Positions 33,784 to 43,282 of a DNA stretch of 64,000 nt are shown piece after piece. Made by a program: the position numbers and the translations under genes. Origin of the DNA: an uncultured Agathobaculum sp. (lineage in GTDB: Bacteria; Bacillota; Clostridia; Oscillospirales; Butyricicoccaceae); assembly GCF_944384695.1 (NCBI RefSeq), contig NZ_CALWUQ010000001.1, forward strand, positions 19,687 through 83,686, read 5' to 3'. The stretch's first letter is position 1. Every line of letters starts with the position of its first letter. The notes under the pieces were generated by a model. That model was given only the letters and a program-made list of their open reading frames with translations, made no database searches and was not told the DNA's origin.

Positions 33784-35925
33784 ATGAAGAAAACACCCGC
33801 AGCACCGGCCTGTGAAAAGCGCAGCCAGCTTTTCTATTCGGGCAGGGACTGCCGCGCCTTTGACTACATGGGCGCCCATCCCTTTGAACAGGATGGCGAA
33901 CCCGGCTATCTGTTCCGGGTCTACGCCCCCGAAGCGGAAAAGGTTTCGGTCATGGGCGAGTTCAACGGCTGGAACCGCGATGTGGACTACATGATGCGCG
34001 ACGAGCAGGGCATCTGGGAAAAATTCATTCCGCATGTTTCCGAATATGCAGCATATAAGTATAGCGTATGGGCAAAATCGGGCGACGTGTTCGATAAGTC
34101 CGACCCGTACGGCTTCCACAGCGAGACCCGCCCCGGCAACGCCTCCAAGGTGTACGACATCGAAGGCTATGAATGGAACGACGCTTCGTGGATGGACTGG
34201 CGCAAGGGCCATCTGCCCTATTCCAGCCCGGTCAACATCTATGAATGCCATCTCGGCTCATGGAAGGTACATGAGGACGGCAACTTCTATTCCTATCGCC
34301 AGCTCGCGGACGAGCTGGTGCCCTACGTCAAGGAGATGGGCTACACGCACATCGAGGTCATGCCGCTGACCGAGTATCCGTTCGACGGCTCGTGGGGCTA
34401 TCAGGTCATCGGTTACTTTGCCGCGACCAGCCGCTACGGCACGCCGAAAGACCTGATGTACTTCATCGACAAGGCGCATCAGGCCGGTCTCGGCGTCATC
34501 ATGGACTGGGTGCCCGCGCACTTCCCCAAGGACGGCTGCGGTCTGGTCGAGTTCGACGGCTCTTACCTTTACGAATATGCCGACCCGCTCAAGATGGAGC
34601 ACAAGGAATGGGGCACGCGCGTCTTTGACTACGGCAAGACCTCGACCCGCAACCTGCTGTTCTCGTCGGCCATGTTCTGGATTGAAAAGTTCCACATGGA
34701 CGGCCTGCGCGTGGACGCGGTCGCCTCTATGCTCTACCTCGACTACAACCGCCAGAACGAATGGCGGCCCAACATCCACGGCGGGCGTGAGAACCTCGAG
34801 GCGATTGATTTCCTGCGTCTGCTCAACGAATTTATCCTGACCGACCATCCGGACGTCATGATGATTGCGGAGGAATCCACCGCATGGCCGATGGTGACCA
34901 AGCCCGGCTATGACGGCGGCCTCGGCTTCAACTTCAAGTGGAACATGGGCTGGATGAACGATATGCTGTGCTATTGCTCGGCCGACCCGTTCTTCCGCAA
35001 GGACATGCATGACAAGATTACCTTCTCGTTCATGTATGCATTCTCCGAAAACTACATCCTGCCGCTTTCGCACGACGAGGTCGTGCACGGCAAGTGCTCG
35101 CTGATTGGCAAAATGCCGCCTCCGTACGAGAACCAGTTCGGCGGCCTGCGCGCACTGTACGGTTACATGACCGCCCATCCGGGCAAAAAGATGCTGTTCA
35201 TGGGCGGTGAGTTCGCCCAGTTCTCCGAATGGGCTTACCAGCGCGGACTGGACTGGATGCTGCTCGACTATCCGGCCCACAAGCAGATGCAGACCTATGT
35301 CAAGGCACTCAACCACTTCTATCTGGAAACCCCGCAGCTGTGGGAGCAGGACACCGACTGGCGCGGCTTCGAGTGGATCAGCCACGAGGATAACCGCAAC
35401 AACATCATTGCCTTCCGCCGCATCGCCAAGGACGGCAGCGACATCGTGGCCGTCGTCAACTTCTCTCCGGAGGTACAGGAAAATTACCGCATCGGCGTGC
35501 CGCTTGCAGGGACCTATGAGGAGGTTTTCTCCTCGGATAGGGCTGAGTTCGGCGGCAGCGGTATTGCAAACGGCAAGGTAAAGACCGACAGCAAAAAGCC
35601 CATGCATGGGCAGGAGCAATCCATCAGCATCCACATCCCGCGCTTCGGCGTGTTGTTCTTCAAGGGCAAACCGCGTGCCAAGCGCCGCACCAAGGCCGAA
35701 ATCGAAGCCGCGAAAAAGGCAGCGGCGGCCAAAGCCGCCAAGAGCACCCGCGCATCCTCCAAGGCGGTTTCCAAAACGGGAACGCGCGCGGTAGCCAAGA
35801 CCGGCACGAAGGCCGTGGCCAAAACCGGGGAAAAAGCGGTCGCAACAACCGGCACGAAAGCAGTCACCAAGACCGGAGAAAAGGCGGTGGTCAAGGCAAA
35901 CGATGCCGGCAAGCAGGATTCTTAA
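33784..35925 (+). CDS. glgB: 1,4-alpha-glucan branching enzyme GlgB with lysine-rich repeat tail
   Basis: 713 residues. A CBM48 domain (about 35-130, VSVMGEFNGWNRDVDYM) is followed by the GH13 barrel with DGLRVDAVASM (Asp nucleophile), MMIAEESTAWP (Glu) and LPLSHDEVVHGK (region IV), then the beta C-domain ending near residue 628. It introduces alpha-1,6 branches into glycogen. Residues 629-713 are an extra tail: a basic Ala-rich helix-like part, then six copies of an octapeptide of the form KAVxKTGT (about 660-707). I chose the ATG at 33784 (AGGGAGA upstream, family-like start) over a GTG 39 codons earlier. Confidence 0.96.
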   Translation: MKKTPAAPACEKRSQLFYSGRDCRAFDYMGAHPFEQDGEPGYLFRVYAPEAEKVSVMGEFNGWNRDVDYMMRDEQGIWEKFIPHVSEYAAYKYSVWAKSGDVFDKSDPYGFHSETRPGNASKVYDIEGYEWNDASWMDWRKGHLPYSSPVNIYECHLGSWKVHEDGNFYSYRQLADELVPYVKEMGYTHIEVMPLTEYPFDGSWGYQVIGYFAATSRYGTPKDLMYFIDKAHQAGLGVIMDWVPAHFPKDGCGLVEFDGSYLYEYADPLKMEHKEWGTRVFDYGKTSTRNLLFSSAMFWIEKFHMDGLRVDAVASMLYLDYNRQNEWRPNIHGGRENLEAIDFLRLLNEFILTDHPDVMMIAEESTAWPMVTKPGYDGGLGFNFKWNMGWMNDMLCYCSADPFFRKDMHDKITFSFMYAFSENYILPLSHDEVVHGKCSLIGKMPPPYENQFGGLRALYGYMTAHPGKKMLFMGGEFAQFSEWAYQRGLDWMLLDYPAHKQMQTYVKALNHFYLETPQLWEQDTDWRGFEWISHEDNRNNIIAFRRIAKDGSDIVAVVNFSPEVQENYRIGVPLAGTYEEVFSSDRAEFGGSGIANGKVKTDSKKPMHGQEQSISIHIPRFGVLFFKGKPRAKRRTKAEIEAAKKAAAAKAAKSTRASSKAVSKTGTRAVAKTGTKAVAKTGEKAVATTGTKAVTKTGEKAVVKANDAGKQDS
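35761..35904 (+). repeat. Six 24-nt tandem units coding an octapeptide repeat in the GlgB tail
   Basis: Six in-frame 24-nt units encode KAVSKTGT, RAVAKTGT, KAVAKTGE, KAVATTGT, KAVTKTGE and KAVVKAND. Codons vary between units, so the peptide seems to be maintained rather than freshly duplicated. Confidence 0.9.
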
Positions 35926-35986
35926 AAGGGGACGCGCCGAAACCGGCGTAAAATAAAACGTAAACCGCAAAAAGGAGAGTTCATCA

Positions 35987-37198
35987 ATGTATCGGAAAAA
36001 AGAATGCGTAGCCATGCTGCTCGCAGGCGGTCAGGGCAGCCGCCTCTATGTACTGACCAAAAAGGTCGCCAAGCCCGCGGTGCCGTTCGGCGGCAAGTAC
36101 CGCATCATCGACTTCCCGCTTTCCAACTGCGTCAACTCCGGCATTGACACGGTCGGCGTACTGACCCAGTACGAGCCGCACGTGCTCAACGCCTATATCG
36201 GCTCCGGCCAGACCTGGGACCTCGACCGCCTGCGCGGCGGCGTATACGTCCTGCCGCCGTACCAGAAGGGCAAGACCTCCGAGTGGTACAAGGGAACCGC
36301 CAACGCCATCTATCAGAACATCCAGTTTATCGACGATTACGACCCGGAATATGTCCTGATTCTGTCGGGCGACCATATCTACAAGATGAACTATAACAAA
36401 ATGCTCCAGCAGCACAAGGAAACCGGCGCGGATGCGACCATCGCCGTGCTCGACGTGCCGCTGACCGAGGCATCCCGCTTCGGCATCATGAACTGCAAGC
36501 CGGACGGCACGATTTACGAATTTGAGGAGAAGCCCAAGAATCCGAAATCCACGCTTGCATCCATGGGCATTTACATCTTCTCGTGGAAGAAGCTGCGCAA
36601 ATACCTGATTGACGACGAGGAAAACTCCAAGTCCTCCAACGACTTCGGCAAGGACATCATCCCGGCGATGCTGGGCAACGGCGAAAAGCTGGTTTCCTAC
36701 CGTTTCGAGGGCTATTGGAAGGATGTCGGCACGATTGAAAGCCTGTGGGAAGCCAATATGGACCTGCTCAGCCCGAATTCCGGCCTGAACCTGTCGGACG
36801 ACAGCTGGAAGATTTACGGCCGCACCACCGGTTCGCCCCCGCACTTCACCTATAAGAACGCATCCGTCAAGCACACCCTGCTCTCCGAGGGCTGCGAAAT
36901 TGCGGGCGAGGTTTCCGAATCCGTCCTGTTCTCGGACGTCAAGATTGGCAAGGGCGCCAAGGTGGAATACTCCATCCTGATGCCGGGCGCGGTCATCGAA
37001 GAGGGCGCTACCGTGCGTTACTCCATCATCGCGGAAAACGCCGTCATCGCCAAGGATGCGGTGGTCGGCGGCAGCCCGTCGGACGGCGACGTGGATAAGT
37101 GGGGCGTAGCCGTCGTCGCGGAAGGCGTGCGCATCGGCCGCGGCGCAACGCTGGCCACAAAAGAAATGGCAGACGAAGACCTGCCGGACGTAAAGTAA
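35987..37198 (+). CDS. glgC: Glucose-1-phosphate adenylyltransferase GlgC
   Basis: 403 residues. The N-terminal nucleotidyltransferase domain has [12 protein letters not shown] and [15 protein letters not shown], catalytic Asp in SGDHIYKM and substrate loop [12 protein letters not shown]-terminal left-handed beta-helix follows. It makes ADP-glucose, the committed step of glycogen synthesis. It keeps all catalytic residues, unlike GlgD next to it. RBS AAAAGGAG. Confidence 0.97.
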   Translation: MYRKKECVAMLLAGGQGSRLYVLTKKVAKPAVPFGGKYRIIDFPLSNCVNSGIDTVGVLTQYEPHVLNAYIGSGQTWDLDRLRGGVYVLPPYQKGKTSEWYKGTANAIYQNIQFIDDYDPEYVLILSGDHIYKMNYNKMLQQHKETGADATIAVLDVPLTEASRFGIMNCKPDGTIYEFEEKPKNPKSTLASMGIYIFSWKKLRKYLIDDEENSKSSNDFGKDIIPAMLGNGEKLVSYRFEGYWKDVGTIESLWEANMDLLSPNSGLNLSDDSWKIYGRTTGSPPHFTYKNASVKHTLLSEGCEIAGEVSESVLFSDVKIGKGAKVEYSILMPGAVIEEGATVRYSIIAENAVIAKDAVVGGSPSDGDVDKWGVAVVAEGVRIGRGATLATKEMADEDLPDVK

Positions 37199-37208
37199 GG
37201 GGGCGGAA

Positions 37209-38339
37209 ATGATGAACAGTGTTTTAGGCATCATCATCGCATTTGATAACGACAACGATCTCCGTGAGATCACCGAGCACCGCACGGTCGGCGCGGTGCA
37301 GTGGGGCGGTCGCTACCGCATCATCGACTTCATGCTGTCGAACATGGTAAACAGCGGCATTTACCGCGTGGGCGTGCTGATGAAGGACAAATACCAGTCC
37401 CTCATCGACCACATCGGCAACGCCAAAGACTGGGACCTGTCCCGCAAGAATTCCGGCGTCACGCTGCTGCCGCCGTACTCCTACTCCAAGAAAGCCTCTC
37501 CGCTGGTGACCGGCGAATATCGCGGCAAGATTGACGCGCTGGCCGGTGCGGTCGACTTTTTGCAGAAGAACAAGGCGGACTACGTTGTGGTTGCGGATGG
37601 CGACATCGTCGGCAACATCCCGCTGGACGACGTCATCGACCGCCACATCAAGTCGGGCGCCGACCTGACCATGGTCTGCACCAAAAAGCAGAAGGACTCC
37701 CCATTCACCACCTATGTTGAACTCAACCGCAAAAAGGAAGCGGTCGATATCCGCGTGGGCGACACCAACGAGGGCAAGTGCAAACACATCGCACTGGGCA
37801 TTTATGTCATGAGCCGTCAGTACCTCATCCATATGCTGTCCGACTGCGTCACGCACAACTGCATCCACTTCGAGCGCGAATTCCTGACCCGCGCGCTGAT
37901 TGACGGCACGGTGGCAGGCTATCTGTTCAACGAGTACGCAATGAAGATTGAAGATACCTTCGATTATTTCCGCTCCAACATGGATATGCTCGATAAGGAC
38001 GTGCGTGCGGAAGTGTTCCTGCGCACCCGCCCGATCCTCACCCGCATCAAGGACGAAGCGCCCGCCTACTACGGCGACAAGGCCGTTGTCGAGGACAGCC
38101 TGATTGCAGACGGCTGCCGCATTGAGGGCACGGTCAAAAACTGCGTGCTGTTCCGTGACGTTGTCGTTGAAAAGGGCGCGGAAATCTGCGACTGCATCAT
38201 CATGGAGGGCGGCCGCATCCTGTCGGATGCATCGCTGCGCCATGTCATCACCGACCGCAATGTTGTCATCCGCGACGGACGCACCATGATGGGCCACGAG
38301 AACTACCCCATTACCATCGCCAAAAACGCGACCGTTTGA
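37209..38339 (+). CDS. glgD: GlgD, regulatory subunit of ADP-glucose pyrophosphorylase
   Basis: 376 residues, homologous to GlgC. The glycine-rich nucleotide loop is lost (the start reads VLGIIIAFDNDNDLREI), while GGRYRIIDFMLSN and a DGDIVGN Asp remain. In Firmicutes GlgD has little activity alone and boosts GlgC in a heterotetramer. The start, ATG at 37209 with a second at 37212, follows AGGGGGCGG and lies 10 nt after glgC, fitting coupled, equal expression. Confidence 0.96.
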   Translation: MMNSVLGIIIAFDNDNDLREITEHRTVGAVQWGGRYRIIDFMLSNMVNSGIYRVGVLMKDKYQSLIDHIGNAKDWDLSRKNSGVTLLPPYSYSKKASPLVTGEYRGKIDALAGAVDFLQKNKADYVVVADGDIVGNIPLDDVIDRHIKSGADLTMVCTKKQKDSPFTTYVELNRKKEAVDIRVGDTNEGKCKHIALGIYVMSRQYLIHMLSDCVTHNCIHFEREFLTRALIDGTVAGYLFNEYAMKIEDTFDYFRSNMDMLDKDVRAEVFLRTRPILTRIKDEAPAYYGDKAVVEDSLIADGCRIEGTVKNCVLFRDVVVEKGAEICDCIIMEGGRILSDASLRHVITDRNVVIRDGRTMMGHENYPITIAKNATV

Positions 38340-38415
38340 TAAAAATACGTTAAATTCGCTGCAAATAAGCGAAAAACACGGGCTGAAAGCATGAAATGTT
38401 CGTGGAATTTCCCTA

Positions 38416-38444
38416 TTTTGCAAGAAGGAAGAATCTAGTATAAT
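38416..38444 (+). promoter_or_regulatory. Internal promoter before glgA
   Basis: -10 TATAAT (38439-38444) with TTTTGC (38416-38421) at 17 nt, or TTGCAA at 15 nt, lie in the 171-nt gap between glgD and glgA. This would allow glgA-glgP to be expressed apart from glgBCD. Confidence 0.6.
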
Positions 38445-38454
38445 AAAGATATGC

Positions 38455-38500
38455 AGGTGCGGAAGCGGAGGCTCTGTTTCCGCACCTCCTACTGGGGAGG
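38455..38500 (+). promoter_or_regulatory. glgA leader hairpin with possible Shine-Dalgarno switch
   Basis: AGGTGCGGAA (38455-38464) pairs with TTCCGCACCT (38478-38487) at the very 5' end of the predicted mRNA. CCTCC (38485-38489), partly in that right arm, can alternatively pair with GGAGG (38496-38500), the glgA ribosome-binding site. The two pairings compete. Confidence 0.4.
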
Positions 38501-38510
38501 CTCGGTTCTT

Positions 38511-39947
38511 ATGAAAATCATGTATGTTACCAGTGAATGCGCTCCGTTCGTCAAAACCGGCGGTCTGGGCGACGTTGCCGGCTCGCTGCCTAAGGCCCTT
38601 GCTGCAAAGGGGAACGACGTGCGCGTATTCTGCCCGTTGTATTCCGCCATCGGGCAGGAGTGGCGCGAGAAGTTCTATTACTTAAAGAACGCTTATGTCC
38701 GTCTGGGCTGGCGCAACCAGTACTGCGGCATTTTCCGCTATGAAGCGGACGGCGTGACCTATTACTTCATCGACAACGAATACTACTTTGCACGCGGTCA
38801 GGTTTACGGCGAGTATGACGATGCGGAACGCTTTGCCTACTATTCCAAGGCAGTGCTTGAGGTGCTGCCCGATTTGGACTGGCGTCCGGACGTCATCAAC
38901 TGCAACGACTGGCAGACCGCGCTTGTGCCGGTCTATTACAACCTGATGTTCTCTTCCCGTCCTTTCTATGAGAACATCAAGACCGTGTTCACCATCCACA
39001 ACATCCAGTATCAGGGCCGCTATGGCCGCGAGATTCTGGAGTATGTGCTCGGCATTGACGACGCGCATTTCCGTTCGGGCTTCATGGCGATGGATGGCGA
39101 CGTCAACCTGATGAAGGCCGCGATTGTGGCCTCCACCGCGGTCACCACGGTTTCGCCCACCTATGCCAATGAAATCCAAACCGAATACTACGGCTACCGG
39201 CTGGATTCCGTGCTGCGCATGAACAGCTACAAACTGCACGGCATCCTCAACGGCATTGATATGGATGCCTTCAACCCGGCAACCGACCCCAAGATTTTCA
39301 AGAACTACGGTCCGAATAACCCGGACGATAAAAAGGTCAACAAGCTTGAACTGCTCAAGCTGTGCGGCATCGAGGGCGACGAAAATACGCCGGTCATCGG
39401 TATGGTCACCCGCTTTGTCGACCAGAAGGGCCTCGACCTGATTGAAGCCGTGCTGCACGACATCTTGTCCGACGACCTGCGTCTAATCGTGCTGGGCAAG
39501 GGCGACTGGCGCTATGAACAGATGTTCCTGGAGGCCAAGCGCCGCTATCCGAACAACATTTCGGCATCCATCATGTTCTCCGGTGATTTGGCAAACCGTA
39601 TTTATGCGGGCGCGGACATGTTCCTGATGCCGTCCAAGTTCGAGCCGTGCGGTCTGGCACAGATGATTGCACTGCGTTACGGCACCATCCCGATTGTGCG
39701 CGAAACCGGCGGCCTGAAGGACACCGTGCAGGCCTTCGTCGATTACGCGGGCACGGGCAACGGCTTTACCTTTGCCAGCTACAATGCGCATGATATGCTG
39801 CACGTCATTCGGGAAGCCTGCGGCGTATTCCGCTATAACAAGCCCGCGTGGAAAAAGCTGATGCTGCAAGGCATGCAAAGTGATTTCAGTTGGGGCAGCT
39901 CGGCAGATAAATATATCGAGGTTTATCATTCTGCCCTTGGTTGGTAA
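38511..39947 (+). CDS. glgA: Glycogen synthase GlgA (ADP-glucose type)
   Basis: 478 residues, GT5 family, GT-B fold. ADP-glucose motif KTGGLGDVAGSLPKAL at about 15, and C-terminal motif FEPCGLAQMIALRYGTIP followed by RETGGL, are diagnostic. It extends alpha-1,4 chains using ADP-glucose from GlgC/GlgD. The ATG at 38511 follows GGGGAGG and matches the family start; an ATG 20 codons upstream lies in the leader hairpin. Confidence 0.97.
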   Translation: MKIMYVTSECAPFVKTGGLGDVAGSLPKALAAKGNDVRVFCPLYSAIGQEWREKFYYLKNAYVRLGWRNQYCGIFRYEADGVTYYFIDNEYYFARGQVYGEYDDAERFAYYSKAVLEVLPDLDWRPDVINCNDWQTALVPVYYNLMFSSRPFYENIKTVFTIHNIQYQGRYGREILEYVLGIDDAHFRSGFMAMDGDVNLMKAAIVASTAVTTVSPTYANEIQTEYYGYRLDSVLRMNSYKLHGILNGIDMDAFNPATDPKIFKNYGPNNPDDKKVNKLELLKLCGIEGDENTPVIGMVTRFVDQKGLDLIEAVLHDILSDDLRLIVLGKGDWRYEQMFLEAKRRYPNNISASIMFSGDLANRIYAGADMFLMPSKFEPCGLAQMIALRYGTIPIVRETGGLKDTVQAFVDYAGTGNGFTFASYNAHDMLHVIREACGVFRYNKPAWKKLMLQGMQSDFSWGSSADKYIEVYHSALGW

Positions 39948-39986
39948 GACCGATTAAGCAAATTAAGTGAGGAGACAAGAGAGACC

Positions 39987-42434
39987 ATGTCAAAGAATCA
40001 GTACACAAAGACCGCTTTGAAGGAGGCCATTGCGGGCAAGCTGCAACGCCACTTCGGCCGCGAGGTTGCAGATGCCTCGAAGGAACAGGTTTACGAGGCC
40101 TGCGCGCTCGTCGTGCGCGATGCGCTCACCGAGCATATGATCGAGACCCAGAACGAGGTTGAAAAATACGGAGAGCGACAGGTGCACTATCTGTGCATGG
40201 AATTTCTTGTGGGCCGCAGCCTGCGCAACAACGCCTACAATCTGGGCATCCTGCCCGCACTGACCGAAGCGCTCAAGGAAATGGGCTATGAAATGGCCGA
40301 CATTTTCGAGGAAGAGGCTGACCCCGGTCTGGGCAACGGCGGTCTGGGCCGTCTGGCAGCCTGCTATATGGACGGCATGGCGACCATCGGCGTGCGCGGC
40401 ACCGGCTACTCCATCCGCTATGAACACGGTATCTTCAAGCAGAAGATTGAGGACGGCCAGCAGGTCGAGCTGCCGGACTCCTGGCTGGCTTCCGGCGACG
40501 TTTGGCACATCCCCGCGATGGACGACACGCGCGAAGTCAAGATTGGCGGCACGGTCAACACCTATTTCAATGACCAGGGCAAGCTGATCGTTGAATATCA
40601 CGACTATACGCCGGTTCTGGCCGTCCCGTACGACATGCCGATTTCCGGCTATGACACCAACAATATCGCCTGCCTGCGCCTGTGGGAGGCCAAGAGCCCG
40701 ATTGCGCTGGACATGAAGCTGTTCTCGTCCGGCGAGTACCTCAAGGCGCTCGAGAAGCACGCGATGGCTGAGACCATCTCGATGGTGCTCTATCCGGAGG
40801 ATAACCACCGCGAAGGCCAGTCCCTGCGTCTCAAGCAGCAGTACTTCCTCGTGTCCGCAACCTTGCAGGACATCTGTGCCAAGCACAAGGCCAAGTACGG
40901 CACACTGGCAAACTTTGCGCACAAGCATGTGCTGCACATCAACGACACACACCCGACGCTGGTCATCCCCGAACTCATGCGCATCCTGATGGATGAAAAC
41001 GACATGAGCTGGGAGAACGCATGGAACATCACCAGCCAGTCGGTCGCTTACACCAACCACACGGTCATGCCCGAGGCACTGGAGTGCTGGCCGGTATCGC
41101 TGGTGCAGGAGCTGATGCCCCGCATCATGCAGATCATCTATGAAATCAACGAGCGCTTCTGCAAGGAGCTGTGGAACTACTTCCCGAACGACTTCCAGAA
41201 GATCTCCAAGCTGGCCATCGTGTCGGACAACACGGTTCGCATGGCGCATCTGGCAATCGCCGGTTCGTTCTCGATCAACGGCGTTTCCGCGCTGCACTCC
41301 GAAATCCTCAAGGACCGTGTATTCAACGATTTCTACAAGATTTACTCCTCCAAGTTCTGCAACGTCACCAACGGCATTGCACACCGCCGCTGGCTGTGCG
41401 AAGCAAACCCGGAGTTGGCTGAGCTGATCGAGAGCAAAATCGGCAAGGGCTATCGCAAGCATCCGTCCGAATTGCAGGTGCTTGCCAACTACGGCAACGA
41501 CAAGGTGCTGCTCCAGCGTCTGGGCGAAATCAAGCGCGACAACAAGCAGCGTCTCGCGGACTATATCAAGGCGCACAACGATATCGAAGTCAATATGGAC
41601 TCGATTTTTGACGTACAGGTTAAGCGTCTGCACGAGTACAAGCGCCAGATGCTCAACATCCTGCACATCATCTCGCTGTATCACAAGCTGAAGGATAACC
41701 CGAGCATGGACTTCGTGCCGCGCACCTTTATCTTCGGCTCCAAGGCTGCGCCGGGCTATGCCGTGGCGAAAAAGACCATCCGTCTGATCAACTCCATTGC
41801 GAACATGATCAACAACGACCCGGATATCGGCGACAAGCTCAAGGTCGTGTTCATCGAGGACTACAAGGTATCTCTGGCGGAAATGATCATGCCGGCGGCT
41901 GAGGTTTCCGAGCAAATCTCGATTGCGGGCAAGGAAGCATCCGGCACGGGCAACATGAAGTTCATGATGAACGGCGCGCTCACCATCGGCACGATGGACG
42001 GCGCAAACGTCGAAATCTGCGAGGCAGTCGGCCGCGAGAACATCTTCATCTTCGGTATGGAGACCCCGGAGGCAGAGGCACTGGCCGCATCCGGCAACTA
42101 TGAGCCGATGCTGATTTACCAGAACGATCCGGTCATCAAGCGCGTGCTTGACCATATGATTCACGGCTTTGGCGACGGCGTGGACTACACCGATTTGGCT
42201 AACCTGCTGCTGCACGGCGGCAACGGCGGCCCGGCTGACCGCTACATGAGCCTGAAGGACTTCTCCTCCTATGCCATCGCACAGGAGCGCGTCAGCGAGA
42301 TGTACCGCCACGCGGAAAACTGGAACTATATGTCGCTGATGAACATTGCAAACTCCGGCCGCTTTGCGTCCGACCGCTCGGTAGCCGAGTATGCTCAGAA
42401 CATCTGGCGCGTCAAGACCAACTTTGCATTTTAA
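39987..42434 (+). CDS. glgP: Glycogen/starch phosphorylase GlgP
   Basis: 815 residues, GT35 family. N-terminal YLCMEFLVGRSLRNN, the DPGLGNGGLGRLAAC loop and the PLP motif EASGTGNMKFMMNGALTIGT in the C-terminal domain are diagnostic. It releases glucose-1-phosphate from alpha-1,4 chains. It lies 39 nt after glgA and closes the cluster. A dense run of hairpins follows. Confidence 0.98.
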   Translation: MSKNQYTKTALKEAIAGKLQRHFGREVADASKEQVYEACALVVRDALTEHMIETQNEVEKYGERQVHYLCMEFLVGRSLRNNAYNLGILPALTEALKEMGYEMADIFEEEADPGLGNGGLGRLAACYMDGMATIGVRGTGYSIRYEHGIFKQKIEDGQQVELPDSWLASGDVWHIPAMDDTREVKIGGTVNTYFNDQGKLIVEYHDYTPVLAVPYDMPISGYDTNNIACLRLWEAKSPIALDMKLFSSGEYLKALEKHAMAETISMVLYPEDNHREGQSLRLKQQYFLVSATLQDICAKHKAKYGTLANFAHKHVLHINDTHPTLVIPELMRILMDENDMSWENAWNITSQSVAYTNHTVMPEALECWPVSLVQELMPRIMQIIYEINERFCKELWNYFPNDFQKISKLAIVSDNTVRMAHLAIAGSFSINGVSALHSEILKDRVFNDFYKIYSSKFCNVTNGIAHRRWLCEANPELAELIESKIGKGYRKHPSELQVLANYGNDKVLLQRLGEIKRDNKQRLADYIKAHNDIEVNMDSIFDVQVKRLHEYKRQMLNILHIISLYHKLKDNPSMDFVPRTFIFGSKAAPGYAVAKKTIRLINSIANMINNDPDIGDKLKVVFIEDYKVSLAEMIMPAAEVSEQISIAGKEASGTGNMKFMMNGALTIGTMDGANVEICEAVGRENIFIFGMETPEAEALAASGNYEPMLIYQNDPVIKRVLDHMIHGFGDGVDYTDLANLLLHGGNGGPADRYMSLKDFSSYAIAQERVSEMYRHAENWNYMSLMNIANSGRFASDRSVAEYAQNIWRVKTNFAF

Positions 42435-42555
42435 TTTGTTCGTTTGAAAGCACGCTTTCAAACGAGAGAGGCTTTGCCGGGCATTTGCCCGGACAAAGCC
42501 AACCACGTGATATTTGCGCGCCGCATGCGGCACACAAAATCACTTTCTTGTATAG

Positions 42556-42580
42556 AAAGCCCGGCTCAGCCGGGCTTTTT
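42556..42580 (+). terminator. Terminator of the glycogen cluster
   Basis: A 10-bp GC-rich stem (42556-42565 with 42569-42578) and TCA loop are followed by T's. Confidence 0.8.
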
Positions 42581-42637
42581 ATGATTTTCGGGCAATACTG
42601 CTCGAAAATCTATTATATGTGCGCCTTATGGCGCGGA

Positions 42638-42663
42638 AAAAGGACGCTGTACAGCGTCCTTTT
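42638..42663. terminator. Bidirectional terminator, end of mntP
   Basis: A perfect 26-nt palindrome with A-run on one side and T-run on the other lies 15 nt after the mntP stop on the minus strand. Confidence 0.75.
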
Positions 42664-42678
42664 ATGGTTTTCGTATCC

Positions 42679-43242
42679 TTAGCCCAGTACGCCCAGATGC
42701 TCCAGCAGGATTTTCAGGCCCATCAGGATGAGCACCACGCCGCCGAACAGCTCCGCACGCGATTTGTACTTTGCGCCAAACACATGCCCGACCTTGACGC
42801 CCACGCAGGACAGCACAAAGGTCGTGCAGCCAATCAGGCAGACCGCGGGCACGATTTGCACCTGCAAAAACGCAAATGTGATGCCAACGGCAAGCGCGTC
42901 GATGCTGGTCGCCACTGCAAGCGGCAGCATCGTGGCAAAGGAAAACGAATCGCTCAGGCTTTCCTCGTCGGTGTCGCGCGACTCGCGCACCATGTTACCG
43001 CCGATGAGCGCCAGCAGCACAAACGCAATCCAGTGGTCGACGCTGGTAATCAGCGTCTGGAAGCGCACGCCCAGCACAAACCCCAAAAGCGGCATCAGCG
43101 CCTGAAACCCGCCAAAATATGCGCCTGTAATCAATGCGTGGCGCGGGCGCAGCGTGCGCACACTCAGCCCTTTGCAGATGGACACCGCAAAGGCATCCAT
43201 CGACAGGCCGACGGCAATGATGAACAACTCCAATAAACCCAT
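42679..43242 (-). CDS. mntP: Manganese efflux pump MntP
   Basis: 187 residues and six predicted membrane helices. Family motifs [14 protein letters not shown] at the start and [15 protein letters not shown] in the second half carry the membrane-embedded Asp residues of the two repeats. It exports Mn2+. The ATG at 43242 has AGGAGGA upstream. A manganese riboswitch precedes it, which strongly supports the function. Confidence 0.95.
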   Translation of the reverse strand: MGLLELFIIAVGLSMDAFAVSICKGLSVRTLRPRHALITGAYFGGFQALMPLLGFVLGVRFQTLITSVDHWIAFVLLALIGGNMVRESRDTDEESLSDSFSFATMLPLAVATSIDALAVGITFAFLQVQIVPAVCLIGCTTFVLSCVGVKVGHVFGAKYKSRAELFGGVVLILMGLKILLEHLGVLG

Positions 43243-43282
43243 TTTCTTGTCCTCCTTGTCGTTAACAGCGCCGAACGGGCAT

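Larger units (their letters stand above)
42441..42663. repeat. Tract of seven consecutive stem-loops between glgP and mntP
   Basis: In 223 nt: 42441-42464 (CGTTTGAAAGC arms); 42470-42500 (GGCTTTGCCGGGCA arm, one bulge); 42507-42543 (outer GTGAT/ATCAC stem with inner CCGCATGCGG); 42556-42578 (GCCCGGC stem plus T-run); 42583-42610 (GATTTTCGGGCA arm, one G-U pair); 42621-42634 (GCGCC-TTAT-GGCGC); and 42638-42663 (perfect 26-nt palindrome). The arms are all different, so this is not a tandem repeat. At least two look like terminators; the others have no assigned role. Confidence 0.8.

Noticed and set aside
39990..42533. Very long minus-strand open frame (847 codons) opposite glgP
   Set aside because: It is an antisense shadow of glgP caused by GC-rich third positions. 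The protein is His/Val/Arg/Gln-rich with no domain, while glgP on the other strand is unmistakable.
42441..42663. CRISPR array
   Set aside because: The hairpins differ from each other; there are no direct repeats or equal spacers and no cas genes.
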